A DNA stretch of 64,000 bases from Pseudomonadota bacterium (GCA_023419375.1 JAEZYD010000006.1:1-64000); one strand, 5' to 3'; shown: positions 1-8,593, numbered from the stretch's first letter. Translations and numbers: made by a program. The notes: a model not told the origin generated them from the sequence alone.

Positions 1-1311
1 GAACCTATCAGGCAACGGCTGCCCATGCCGCATTATTGGGAATACAGAGTTTGTGACCGTCGTAGCGGGGAAAACCGTAACCGCTGGGTTCACGCCACGA
101 ATATGGCTCAGGGCAGTTGCCACGGCAAAGCAGGCTCGTTTGGCAAGGTTAATTGGTGCGCCAGCCATGCTGCCGCTTACGTCCAGCATGATATGGACAG
201 CCGTATTGAGGCCCAGTTGCACCGACTCTTTTTGGAAAACACGAGCATTGCCAACCTGCAGACGGTGTAGCGAATTGGCATGCAGATCCCCTCTACGCCC
301 GATGCTCCAACGCCTTTGCGTTTGCGCCTGCAGAAAGCCCTGAAGGCGAGTACGCAGCGCAATGCTGGCCTGAAGCGCTTGCAGCTTATGTTCTGCTGGC
401 AATGGCGCTGCCTGACGGATGCCTTCCACGGCCACGGTCAGCGCATCTCCTGCTGATTCTGATCTGCAACTGGTAAGCTCAATCGCCATAATTTCGCCGA
501 TGTTCTGAGGCAAATCTTGCGCCTCCGCATGAAAAAGGGCCTTGAGCGGTAACGAGCTCAACGCACTTGGCGGTTGACCCGGTTTAGATCGCTGGCCAAT
601 ATGTTTAGCAGAATCGTTGACCTCCAGTTTCGCCTTAGGCATAGAACCGTGATCGTTCGCGCTCTTGCTGGTTGGAGCATGTCGAGGCGGTTCCCACTGC
701 CGAATGCACTGGGCTATTTGCCGTGCGTATTCGACTGCCGCTGCCGTATCCGGGCAATAGATGTAAACTTTGACCATGATGGTATCCAGGGCCTCTATCA
801 AGCTGGGAAAGTATTGCTCCATGATGCTCGCCGCATGTTGGCGTGCCGGGGTCACCTCATCCACATCCCAAGCTCGCACCGTCAGAAGCACATAGTCCAA
901 AACAGCAAGGGCCGGGGAATCATCCCCGGCCCTTGGCGGTGCTTGCTCAATAAAGAATCGTCGTATTAACCAGTTCAGGTTTTTCCGGCAGCCGGGGAAA
1001 ATACCCGACAGCTTCTTTTCAACACGCCAGTCCTCAAGACAGTTAAACAGGTTGAAGGTCACAGAATCAAGATTTGCAGTTTTTAGCACACTAAAATCTG
1101 TGTGCCGTATATGGGCAGCCTCATGGTCTGTGAACCCCTTGGCCAGCGCCAATAATTCCGGCTCACAATCCATTGGCAATGAGGGCAAATGAATCACCTT
1201 ACCGTTGGTGCAGGCTTCCTTGCCGCCAATACGCACCTGTACCCCGTAGCGGTCGCCAAGGATAGACGCCACAAGGGGCAGGCAGTTGAGAACGTCTTTT
1301 GTGCGTATCAT
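1..1311 (-). CDS. CobT-like von Willebrand factor A protein, partial at window edge
   Basis: An open frame of 437 codons runs from an ATG at 1311 to base 1 with no stop, so the C-terminus lies outside the window. An HEAAH motif (HExxH type) sits at residues 63-67. The middle (about 205-260) is low-complexity linker. A VWA domain begins near residue 370 with the MIDAS motif DVSGSM at 377-382. The layout resembles the CobT/VWA partner of MoxR/CobS-type AAA+ ATPases, and the gene follows a DUF3150 gene and a CobS-like gene. Seen: motifs and order. Known: such VWA proteins work with AAA+ partners. Inferred: a substrate adaptor of an AAA-DUF3150-VWA machine on a mobile element. It is not expected to be a true cobaltochelatase subunit, because no cobalamin genes are nearby. 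Confidence 0.8.
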   Translation of the reverse strand, partial: MIRTKDVLNCLPLVASILGDRYGVQVRIGGKEACTNGKVIHLPSLPMDCEPELLALAKGFTDHEAAHIRHTDFSVLKTANLDSVTFNLFNCLEDWRVEKKLSGIFPGCRKNLNWLIRRFFIEQAPPRAGDDSPALAVLDYVLLTVRAWDVDEVTPARQHAASIMEQYFPSLIEALDTIMVKVYIYCPDTAAAVEYARQIAQCIRQWEPPRHAPTSKSANDHGSMPKAKLEVNDSAKHIGQRSKPGQPPSALSSLPLKALFHAEAQDLPQNIGEIMAIELTSCRSESAGDALTVAVEGIRQAAPLPAEHKLQALQASIALRTRLQGFLQAQTQRRWSIGRRGDLHANSLHRLQVGNARVFQKESVQLGLNTAVHIMLDVSGSMAGAPINLAKRACFAVATALSHIRGVNPAVTVFPATTVTNSVFPIMRHGQPLPDRF

Positions 1312-1314
1312 GCG

Positions 1315-2349
1315 TCACCACAGACCCAAGCTAGGTATGGCAGGATGCGGCAAAGCGCTATCTGCCACGGAGATATCAGGCAGAATGGGTTCGTCATCAT
1401 CTCCATCAACCACACCGTCAATCTGCATTGAGTTGCCACCCAGTTCTGGAATAACGCCCGGACCGGCCAGCAGGGCATCCAGCACAAAGGCCGGGCCATA
1501 ACCCTCAACAACTTTTTGGGCGTGGCCCACAAGGGCCGTACTGTCCTTGAGCAGGCAGACCAGCCCCTGCAACAGCAGCAGGTCTGTGCCAGTGATATTG
1601 CCCTTTTGGGGCATGCGCTGCAGAGCCGCTTGCACGATGTCAGCAACCGGGGCCACATGCGGCTCTACAAAAGACAAACCATTGAGCTTGGCATGCAGGG
1701 TGCGCAACGGCGAGAGCGCCTTGTGGGTTACCTCCGTCTTGCCGTGGTAAACCCTGCGCCATATATCGTCAGCCGACTTGGCCACCTCATCAAACAGTGT
1801 GCCGCCTAGGCCCTGCACCTCTTCCGCCAGACCGGCTTCCAGCACAGCGGTGTTGTCTGCGTGCTGCTCAAGCGGGGCCACCTTATACAACTGCCAGCGG
1901 AAATCCATGCGGGCTCGTACATAGTCAGGCCCCACAAGGGAGTTGCGAATAATTTCGCCCCACTGATGGTGCTTCTCAATCCATGCCTGCACATTTTGGT
2001 CATAGTCAGCCAGGAATGCTTCCTTTTCTTTCTGGAATTCGGCGCGGATGTTGAGCAGCTCCTGCACAATTTCGCCGGCCTTTTCTTCGGGGATGGCCCA
2101 GCCGGACATGAACCGCACCCCATGCCGGTAAAGATAGTTGAAGGCGCGAGCCTTGAGCGTGCCGAACACTTTGAGATTTTCTGGGTCAGCTATGCGCTTG
2201 GAACCCAGCGAGGCCAAATCCTCAGGCGGTAGCTCTGCGCCGCCCAAGTCCTCTTGGCTCATTTTGCGACGGGCAGACCACAAGCTGACGTCGAGGTTGA
2301 GGGCCAATAAATTGTCCAAGATGCGGATGTCAGAAACAAGTTGAGTCAT
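1315..2349 (-). CDS. DUF3150 family protein
   Basis: 344 aa. The stop lies 3 nt before the ATG of the CobT-like gene, and the gene sits 9 nt downstream of the CobS-like ATPase gene, so the three are co-transcribed. No enzyme motif is visible. The protein is mostly charged and helical, with an acidic stretch near residues 315-325. The family assignment rests on overall resemblance to DUF3150 proteins, which typically lie between CobS-like and CobT-like genes in phages, plasmids and integrative elements. The function is unknown; a structural or adaptor role in the AAA/VWA complex is an inference. Confidence 0.7.
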   Translation of the reverse strand: MTQLVSDIRILDNLLALNLDVSLWSARRKMSQEDLGGAELPPEDLASLGSKRIADPENLKVFGTLKARAFNYLYRHGVRFMSGWAIPEEKAGEIVQELLNIRAEFQKEKEAFLADYDQNVQAWIEKHHQWGEIIRNSLVGPDYVRARMDFRWQLYKVAPLEQHADNTAVLEAGLAEEVQGLGGTLFDEVAKSADDIWRRVYHGKTEVTHKALSPLRTLHAKLNGLSFVEPHVAPVADIVQAALQRMPQKGNITGTDLLLLQGLVCLLKDSTALVGHAQKVVEGYGPAFVLDALLAGPGVIPELGGNSMQIDGVVDGDDDEPILPDISVADSALPHPAIPSLGLW

Positions 2350-2358
2350 GGTAGCCTC

Positions 2359-3687
2359 CTAGAACGAGCTTTTTGTTGTATTAAGGGAGTAACCTTCATT
2401 GAGTTTCTTTGCTGCGCGAGCTTCAAGCTCCATCACGGAATTGTTGCCCTCACAGTTTTCGGCGGGGATAAAGTGCTGCTGGCCAACAGTGTCTGGCTTG
2501 CCCCACTTCAGCGTGAGCCCAACAGGGCTGGCCTCGCCGACCCAGAACTTACCGTTCTGTTTTTTGTCGGAAAGGTTGTGAATTACCTGAAGATGAACGA
2601 GGGGCTTGGCCACCGTAGGTGTGTGGTGCAGATGCCCGCGCATGAAGCGTAGGGCTTGCTCGCCTTGCAGGGTTTCTGCTTCTGCCGATACGGTTTGGGG
2701 GGATTCAACTTCCACCTGTTGTGGGAACATGCGCTGAGCCAGCTCGTGCAACATGGCGCGGGTTTCACGGCTTGCACGGTAGGCCAGAGCCCGGTCGAGA
2801 GCGTAGGTTACAGGCTGCACGCCTTGATGGGCCAGAGGCTGAAAGCGAACGGTCAGATCACCCCATCGCAGCAAACTGCGAGTGGAGAATGTAACTTCAA
2901 TGGCGTTGGTCAGATTGCTGGTGGAAGCCTCTCCCATGAAGAGTTTTCGAACCTCATTGGCGTAGTCCACCATGGTGGCGCACAACGATTCGGGCAGTGA
3001 TGGGAAGCGCCGGGCAAGTAGACTTTTTTCCACATCGGCAGATGGGTAGCCCACTTCGCAGATTGTGAAGCGGTCCAGCCATGCAAGGTTCTGCCGCTGG
3101 GTGCCCTGGTAGAGGCCGGTGTCATCGCCACCGCCATTGGTATTGGCCGTGGCAACCAGACGGAACATGGGGTGCGGCGTAATCAGTTCGCCGCCGTTTT
3201 CCGCTATACACAGGGGGGAGCCGTCCAGCACGCTGTTCAGCCCTGCTGCAATTTCTGGCGAGGTCAGATCAATTTCGTTCAGCAAGATTACCGCCCCGTA
3301 ACGCATGGCAAGCGCAAGCGGACCGTACTCGAAGGTCATGCTGCCATTTTTTACTGTCAGGTGACCAACCAGGTCGGCAAACTCCAGACGCCCGTGCCCA
3401 GTAACCTCGAAGACTGGATAGTTTAGGCGGGCTGCCAGTTGCTTGATGCATGTCGTTTTTCCGCAGCCTGTAGGGCCAAAAATGTACAACGGTTCCTGGG
3501 CGTTGAGAAACCAGACCACAACATCGCGGCTGGACTCATGGAACATATAATCGTGGTCAATGGCCGGGGTGTAGGCCGAGGGAACGGCGTAGCCCCTGAC
3601 CGTGGTGCCAGTGGGCTTGCCACTGAATACCTGGCCTGCATCAAGATCGGTGGGCTGCAGGTTACTAAGGTCGTCGATACTATTCAT
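2359..3687 (-). CDS. CobS-like (MoxR-type) AAA+ ATPase with C-terminal WGR-like domain
   Basis: 442 aa, ATG preceded by AAGGAG. The AAA+ core has Walker A GPTGCGKT at 71-78 and Walker B VILLNEID at 133-140, with a sensor-like ATANTN segment about 45 residues later. This is the MoxR/CobS arrangement. After a helical lid (to about 330) the last 75 residues form a separate segment with the pattern KWGKPDTVGQQ followed by KKLNEGY, which resembles the WGR nucleic-acid-binding fold seen in PARP-type proteins. The ATPase leads a cluster with DUF3150 and a VWA protein. Inferred: an ATP-driven remodelling machine targeted by the WGR-like tail, perhaps to DNA. The WGR call is by eye and needs a profile search. 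Confidence 0.75.
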   Translation of the reverse strand: MNSIDDLSNLQPTDLDAGQVFSGKPTGTTVRGYAVPSAYTPAIDHDYMFHESSRDVVVWFLNAQEPLYIFGPTGCGKTTCIKQLAARLNYPVFEVTGHGRLEFADLVGHLTVKNGSMTFEYGPLALAMRYGAVILLNEIDLTSPEIAAGLNSVLDGSPLCIAENGGELITPHPMFRLVATANTNGGGDDTGLYQGTQRQNLAWLDRFTICEVGYPSADVEKSLLARRFPSLPESLCATMVDYANEVRKLFMGEASTSNLTNAIEVTFSTRSLLRWGDLTVRFQPLAHQGVQPVTYALDRALAYRASRETRAMLHELAQRMFPQQVEVESPQTVSAEAETLQGEQALRFMRGHLHHTPTVAKPLVHLQVIHNLSDKKQNGKFWVGEASPVGLTLKWGKPDTVGQQHFIPAENCEGNNSVMELEARAAKKLNEGYSLNTTKSSF

Positions 3688-3778
3688 GCCTAGCTCCTTA
3701 AAACGAAAACTGCCCCAGGACGGGGCTGTTGTGGCGAACGTGATAAAAGTGAGGGGATGGTCATGAGTCCCCCATTTT

Positions 3779-4942
3779 TCAGTTTATGGACGAAATGCTC
3801 AATTTTTCGAAAGGTGAACCTGTCCGCTCACAACGAGCCAGCAAGGTGTCTACGTCGATGCCGCCCATGTGCTCAGAGTTAAAAATCTCAGTCAACTCCT
3901 CCCGCAGTGCATCCTTGTCTAAAGTGGTGCGCCCCGCTGCCACTGACATGCGAAAGCGGTAGTTTCCAGTGTCTACCCAATCCCGTGTGCCAGCCTGGCG
4001 GTGAACCAGCTTGAGCACCGTCTCCATTTCTTTGATTTCATTATCTAAGGCAGTGCGTTGTTCCTTGAGGGCCGCCAGCTTTTCAAGAGCTAGCTCCCAT
4101 TGTGGCATTTGCACGCCCTGTGGAAATTTAGGGCAGTCGCCATTATGCTCGCAGTATGCGCACAAGGGGTAAAAGCCTTGAGCACAATCCACCTGTGCTA
4201 GAGTTATGTGCCCTGCTCGAAATGCTGTTAGCTCGCCCCACAGCAGGGCCGCATGGTCAAAAGCCGTATCCAGCATGGCTTGATTGAAACCGTAGGGGCC
4301 GAACGCTTTAACCTCTTTCATGGAGAGGCAGAGCAACCATGCCTCCATACTTGCCTCGGTAGCAGCTGTGGGCATCTCAAGGCCAAATTGGGCACGGCAA
4401 AGTTGAGAGAATGTCATTTTTTCATGCAGAAGCGTACCGTCCTCTGCACGGAGGCTGAAGATGGGCTTGTTCCACGCTTTTGTTAGAAGGCCGATCTGCC
4501 CGTGCAGTTGCAGCAGATGGGAATCATGAGGCGAAGCTGGCAGCTTGTCTGTGCTTTTCACTTCCAGAATGCGGATGGCATTGACGGGTGCGCCCCATAC
4601 CAGCACAAAATCAAGGTGGGCTTTAATGGGCACGCCCTGATACTGCCAGTTGATCTCAAGCTGCGGTAATACATGCAGCCCCAGTGATGCCAGAGCCTGT
4701 CCAACCCCGGACTCAAACCAGTGCCCGCGCTGCAGCGTGAGCAAACGCTCCAGGCTGTTTGTTGTAGACAGCACCTTTCTGGCCAGCGCAGCCCGTGGGC
4801 ACTCCCAGTGCTGGCCGATGTCGCTCATACCAATGTAGCTGGAACGGTCGCCCAGATGGGCAAGCGTGTCTTTGTGGGCAACGGCTTGCAGGCCTTGTCT
4901 GATTAGCGTCCTCAATCCTTCCGTGCGGTCCTTCTGTTCCAT
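3779..4942 (-). CDS. Cas4/RecB-like PD-(D/E)XK nuclease with predicted [4Fe-4S] cluster
   Basis: 387 aa. The nuclease motif is visible as D111 (HLDFVLV) and E127-V-K129 (ILEVKS), followed by a QLHGQ helix at 145-149. Cysteines C48 and C261-x2-C264-x5-C270 match the Cas4/AddB iron-sulfur staple spacing. A coiled coil at about 285-315 and an extra C-terminal segment follow. Family knowledge: such proteins are cluster-dependent DNA exonucleases found in CRISPR adaptation, but also in phages and mobile elements as recombination exonucleases. No CRISPR array or other cas gene is in the window. With the neighbouring ERF gene it looks like an exonuclease/annealase recombination pair. It starts 35 nt downstream of codon-rich upstream sequence and has no clear terminator before the ATPase. 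Confidence 0.75.
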   Translation of the reverse strand: MEQKDRTEGLRTLIRQGLQAVAHKDTLAHLGDRSSYIGMSDIGQHWECPRAALARKVLSTTNSLERLLTLQRGHWFESGVGQALASLGLHVLPQLEINWQYQGVPIKAHLDFVLVWGAPVNAIRILEVKSTDKLPASPHDSHLLQLHGQIGLLTKAWNKPIFSLRAEDGTLLHEKMTFSQLCRAQFGLEMPTAATEASMEAWLLCLSMKEVKAFGPYGFNQAMLDTAFDHAALLWGELTAFRAGHITLAQVDCAQGFYPLCAYCEHNGDCPKFPQGVQMPQWELALEKLAALKEQRTALDNEIKEMETVLKLVHRQAGTRDWVDTGNYRFRMSVAAGRTTLDKDALREELTEIFNSEHMGGIDVDTLLARCERTGSPFEKLSISSIN

Positions 4943-5010
4943 AATTTAGCCTCCATAAAAGCGAGAGGGCCGCCATCAGGCAGCCCCCTCACTCGGTATT
5001 TTGATTTTTG

Positions 5011-5484
5011 CTATGCGGCATCAACATACTTCCACCACAATTTTCTCTGCGGGTTCCAACGGAAGCCCGAACCGATCAGTAATTCCTTTTTGGCCTGCGT
5101 GTTGCCAGTGGCAATGATGCAAGGCCTTCCGTCCTGGGCAGTAACCTGCTGGTAGGTGACACCTTCCAGCGTTGGAAGGCTTTCAAGGCTGGCTGACGGA
5201 CAATTTGAGGGGGTTGAATTGTTGCTTGTGGTGGATGGGTCGCGTTGGCGTGATTTTTGCGGCACAGGGGGGATTACGGGCAACTTAGGCCGTGTAGGCG
5301 ATTTTTTGCCATTTTTAGCCCCTTCACCATCGTCATCTTCAGTTACCATGCCCAACATGGCGGTTAGAGCGTAGCGGCGAGCATAGGTAATTGCCGACCC
5401 CATGCCCTGCGGATCGGCCTTGGGTACCGGGGCCAACACGGCTCCGGTAATAACGCAGTTCACCCAAACAACGCTTACGGACAA
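5011..5484 (-). pseudogene. ERF-family single-strand annealing protein, N-terminally truncated
   Basis: The readable frame is 157 aa. Residues about 22-55 carry the ERF hallmark (KADPQGMGSAITYARRYAL then MLGMVTEDDDG). A Pro/Ser-rich linker follows, then a C-terminal segment with GFRWNPQRKLWWK, common at the ends of phage recombination proteins. A normal ERF protein has roughly 130-150 further N-terminal residues. Here the frame runs instead into sequence that codes on the other strand for an adhesin, so the first about 15-20 residues are not ERF sequence. Seen: hallmark motif and lost N-terminus. Inferred: the gene was cut by the junction near 5.43-5.47 kb and is unlikely to be functional as it stands. 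Confidence 0.75.
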
Positions 5485-7519
5485 CGGTACGAGCAGTCAG
5501 TCCTTCGACGATGGAAAGGTCAGCGCCTCTGACGCGGATGGCGACAAACTGACCTTCTACATCAAGGCTGGCGACAAGTATGTAACGACGCTGCATGACA
5601 CCAACGGCACGCTGACGATTGATCCTGCCTCCGGTAACTACACCTTTGCCATGGATCAATCCTACGCAATCAAACTCCTCGAGCTGGGGGCTGGCGCCAG
5701 CGCCAGCGGGGGCAACTTCACGATAGTGACGCTGGACAAGTATGGTGCGGCAGAAGAAAAAGTTCTGAGCATTACGCTTCAGGGTGTAAACAACGCCCCC
5801 ACGTTCACCGCGCCCAACCTTGCCATTATGGAAGGGGCCAGCCCGCTCACCGGCAGTCTGGGTGCTGCGGACGTGGACACCAATGATGCCGGACGGTTGA
5901 CGTACAGCCTTGCCTACGGCGGCGCACCGGGTGTCCTCGCTTCTGGCACAGAGAGCGCGGTGGTTGATGGTCATTACGGACAGCTGACTCTGGACGCCTC
6001 TGGCAACTACAAATACACCGTTACCAACCATGCTCTGGCTCAAGCGCAAAACGATAAGGACACGTTTACGGTCACGGTGACCGACGGGCACGGTGGCTCG
6101 GTAAGCCATGATATCGTTATAAATGTCACTGGCACCAACGATGCGCCGGTCGTAAAGACCTCGACCTATGACGCGGATACAAAAAGTGGAACATTTACGT
6201 TCACTGACGCGGATCTGACAGACAGCCACACCCTGTCGGTCAGCGTTGGCGGTGTTTCGGTAGATGCAGCGAAAGGCTCTGGCAGCGCGTACGTGGCGCA
6301 TACGGCAATTGGCACCTTCACATTTACAAATACAGGTGCTGAGGCTGGTGGTTCTGGTCAGCAGTGGGAGTATGCCTTCGCTGCTAATGCGGAGCTTGCC
6401 GCAAGCATTCGTTCGGGCATGCATGAGGATTACACTGTCAACATCGGCGTCACGGACAATCATGTTGAAAACACGGTTCTGGGGACAAGCTTCAATATTG
6501 AAGTGGAAGGCACAAACGCTGCGCCTGTAGTTTCCACAATTGTGGGCGACATACATGGTGGCACCTATGCTACCGATGGTGATGCTCTGACATTCTCTCT
6601 TGATACTCCGGCGCATTTTGGCACGGTGGTCGGCAAAGCTGATGGCACCTACAGCTATACACTGCATACGGACGAAGAAACCCTGAACCTGATGAGTCAG
6701 GCCCCGGTGGACAGCCATCACATTACGGACAGCTTTGGTTTCAGCGTCAACGACAGCGCAGCCCATGGAACGCCCGTGAGCGGAACGGCCAATGTGAGCA
6801 TTGATCTCAACAACTGGGACGGGCACAATGGGCATCTGTTCTTTGGTACTGCCGCAGGTGATACTCTTGATTCGCGCGGCGAGACGGGGAATAATATCCT
6901 CTACGGCGGCGGTGGCGATGACATCCTCTACGGTGGCGCTGGGCACAATCAACTGTACGGCGGAGACGGCAACGATACCCTTTATGCTGGCAGTAATGGC
7001 GACCACCTCTACGGCGGGAAGGGCAACGATCACCTCTACGGCGGGAAGGACAACGATTTTCTGGACGGCGGAGCCAATACTTTCGCCACTGATCACGGCG
7101 GCAACCACCTGAACGGCGGCGAGGGAAATGATCTGCTGGTCTTTCATCAGGGCGACACCATTGATGGCGGCGGGGGATTGGACTTCCTGCTCACCAGTAA
7201 TCCTAATGACAACCTGCAGTCTATTCTCGGCCAGACGAGCAATGTTGAGGTTGCCATAAAGGGCGGCACTGGCAATGCGGATGCGCCCCTCAGCCTGACC
7301 AGCCTTACCGAACTGCTCAAGCAAGGCATAACCGTGACGGATAACAGCGACGGCAGCACGACCATGACCCTGAACAAGGATTGGTCGGATAATCACGACG
7401 GCACGTATACCAACAGTGCGCAAAACCTTACGTTAAGTACAGCAGGCTCCCTTGCGAGCGAAGCGCATGACGATGCTACTGAAGCGGCAAAATTCATTTT
7501 GACCAACAGCCATGCATAG
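5402..7519 (+). CDS. C-terminal part of a VCBS/cadherin-like and RTX type I-secreted adhesin, 5' truncated
   Basis: The 705-codon frame opens at an ATG that lies antisense to the ERF remnant, so the first 10-20 residues are spurious; adhesin sequence begins around 5430-5465 (NTAPVI). At least four Ig/cadherin-like VCBS repeats follow, with linkers such as GTNDAPV and GTNAAPV at about 100-residue spacing. Around residues 495-570 are calcium-binding RTX nonapeptides (GGxGxDxLYGG type). The end is a glycine-poor, acidic tail typical of type I secretion signals. Such proteins are surface adhesins exported by an ABC/MFP/TolC system, which is not in this window. No ribosome-binding site or promoter is credible at 5402. 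The real gene would be much longer, so this is a fragment. Confidence 0.8.
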   Translation: MPCGSALGTGANTAPVITQFTQTTLTDNGTSSQSFDDGKVSASDADGDKLTFYIKAGDKYVTTLHDTNGTLTIDPASGNYTFAMDQSYAIKLLELGAGASASGGNFTIVTLDKYGAAEEKVLSITLQGVNNAPTFTAPNLAIMEGASPLTGSLGAADVDTNDAGRLTYSLAYGGAPGVLASGTESAVVDGHYGQLTLDASGNYKYTVTNHALAQAQNDKDTFTVTVTDGHGGSVSHDIVINVTGTNDAPVVKTSTYDADTKSGTFTFTDADLTDSHTLSVSVGGVSVDAAKGSGSAYVAHTAIGTFTFTNTGAEAGGSGQQWEYAFAANAELAASIRSGMHEDYTVNIGVTDNHVENTVLGTSFNIEVEGTNAAPVVSTIVGDIHGGTYATDGDALTFSLDTPAHFGTVVGKADGTYSYTLHTDEETLNLMSQAPVDSHHITDSFGFSVNDSAAHGTPVSGTANVSIDLNNWDGHNGHLFFGTAAGDTLDSRGETGNNILYGGGGDDILYGGAGHNQLYGGDGNDTLYAGSNGDHLYGGKGNDHLYGGKDNDFLDGGANTFATDHGGNHLNGGEGNDLLVFHQGDTIDGGGGLDFLLTSNPNDNLQSILGQTSNVEVAIKGGTGNADAPLSLTSLTELLKQGITVTDNSDGSTTMTLNKDWSDNHDGTYTNSAQNLTLSTAGSLASEAHDDATEAAKFILTNSHA
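7001..7054 (+). repeat. 27-bp tandem repeat coding RTX nonapeptides
   Basis: Two adjacent 27-bp units (7001-7027 and 7028-7054) differ at only two bases. Each encodes a nine-residue calcium-binding turn of the DHLYGGKGN type. Confidence 0.8.
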
Positions 7520-7538
7520 TTGAAACAGGCCACAAAAT

Positions 7539-7567
7539 GCTTACGGCAGGCTTTGCCTGCCGTAAGC
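7539..7567 (+). terminator. Hairpin after the adhesin gene
   Basis: Perfect 13-bp arms (GCTTACGGCAGGC and its complement) around a TTT loop, 19 nt after the adhesin stop. It has no T-run, so it may protect the 3' end or act with the next terminator. Confidence 0.6.
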
Positions 7568-7597
7568 GGGCATTTCAAGTGGTAAGTGCTCTCAATG

Positions 7598-7631
7598 AAA
7601 AAGCGGCTGGTCAGAAGACCAGCCGCTTTTT
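7598..7631. terminator. Bidirectional rho-independent terminator
   Basis: A 15-bp stem AAAAAGCGGCTGGTC with loop AGAA and an A-tract/T-tract on the two sides. It lies between the convergent adhesin and dehydrogenase genes and can serve both. Confidence 0.9.
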
Positions 7632-7669
7632 GTATGTTCAATAAAGCAGTAAAAGGTGCTTTGTCTGCT

Positions 7670-8593
7670 CTACAGCCCCAGATCGCGCAGCAGGTTGTCC
7701 ACAGCCATGTTGCCCATGGTTTCCGTGGCTCCTGCGGTGGAGGACGAGCAGTGCGAACCCATCACAAGGTTATCCAGCTCATACCAGGCCGGATCAGCCG
7801 GGGGCTCCTGTTCAAATACGTCAAGGCCCGCGCCGTAGATGCTGCCTTCTTTCAGAGCCGTCAGCAGTGCGGCTTCGTCAATAAGCCCGCCGCGCGCAGT
7901 GTTGATCAGCACGGCTGTCTTTTTCATGCTTGCAAGGCGCTGGGCGTTGATGAGGTTGCGGGTTTCGTCCGTCAGCACCGTGTGCAGGGTGATGAAGTCG
8001 GCCTCGCGGCAAATGCGGTCAACATCCGCGCGTTCAACGCCTTCCTTGGCGGCCCAGGCATCGTCCCACACAACGTCGTGGGCCAGAATCTTCATGCCAA
8101 AGCCCTGTGCGCGTTTGACCACGCAGCGGCCAATGGCCCCAAGGCCGATAATGCCGATGGTTTTGCCATACAGGTCGATGCTGGTGATCTTGCCCCAATC
8201 TTTCTGGCGGCAGCGGCGGTCAATAAGCCCGGCCTTGCGCGCCACCATGAGCATGAGGGTCAGGGCGTAGTCGGCCACGGCATTGCTGTTGGCCCCCACA
8301 GTGCGTGAAACCGCGATGCCGCGCTCCTTGCAGGCCGCAAGGTCGATGTTGTCCAGCCCGACGCCGTATTTGGCAATGGCCTTGAGGGCGGGGGCGGCAG
8401 CCAGCACAGGGGCGTCCATGGGGTCAACGCCAAGAATGACGCCAGCGCAGTCGGCCAGCTTTTCCTTCATCTGCTCGGCGGAGAGAATGCCGCCGGTGTC
8501 GTTGCGTATCACTTCCAGCCCGGCCTGGGCCAGACGGTCAAAGAGCTCGGGATTGGTTTTGCCGAAAGAACGGGGTGTTACAAGAATTTTCAC
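7670..8593 (-). CDS. D-isomer-specific 2-hydroxyacid dehydrogenase (phosphoglycerate dehydrogenase-like)
   Basis: 307 aa from a GTG at 8593, chosen because AAGGAG lies 5 nt upstream and the protein then opens MKILVTPRSFG. A longer ATG frame from 8644 lacks such a site. The NAD-binding fold shows GLGAIG, and the catalytic set is visible as Arg in NTARGGLID, Glu in DVFEQEP and His in GSHCSSSTAGA. It oxidises or reduces a 2-hydroxy/2-oxo acid pair with NAD(H). The length suits the short SerA-like/hydroxypyruvate-reductase group without an ACT regulatory domain. The substrate cannot be read from sequence. It is a single gene with terminators on both sides. Confidence 0.85.
   Translation of the reverse strand: MKILVTPRSFGKTNPELFDRLAQAGLEVIRNDTGGILSAEQMKEKLADCAGVILGVDPMDAPVLAAAPALKAIAKYGVGLDNIDLAACKERGIAVSRTVGANSNAVADYALTLMLMVARKAGLIDRRCRQKDWGKITSIDLYGKTIGIIGLGAIGRCVVKRAQGFGMKILAHDVVWDDAWAAKEGVERADVDRICREADFITLHTVLTDETRNLINAQRLASMKKTAVLINTARGGLIDEAALLTALKEGSIYGAGLDVFEQEPPADPAWYELDNLVMGSHCSSSTAGATETMGNMAVDNLLRDLGL

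Noticed and set aside
1..3687. Aerobic cobaltochelatase CobS/CobT
   Set aside because: Similarity is to the AAA and VWA folds. There is no CobN or other cobalamin gene, and a DUF3150 gene is interposed, as in mobile elements.
3779..4942. CRISPR-associated Cas4
   Set aside because: The cysteine set fits Cas4, but no repeat array or other cas gene is visible, and the neighbours are phage-type recombination genes.
5339..7423. 694-codon open frame on the minus strand
   Set aside because: Antisense to the adhesin VCBS/RTX repeats; its repetitive Val/Ala pattern comes from the repeats on the other strand.
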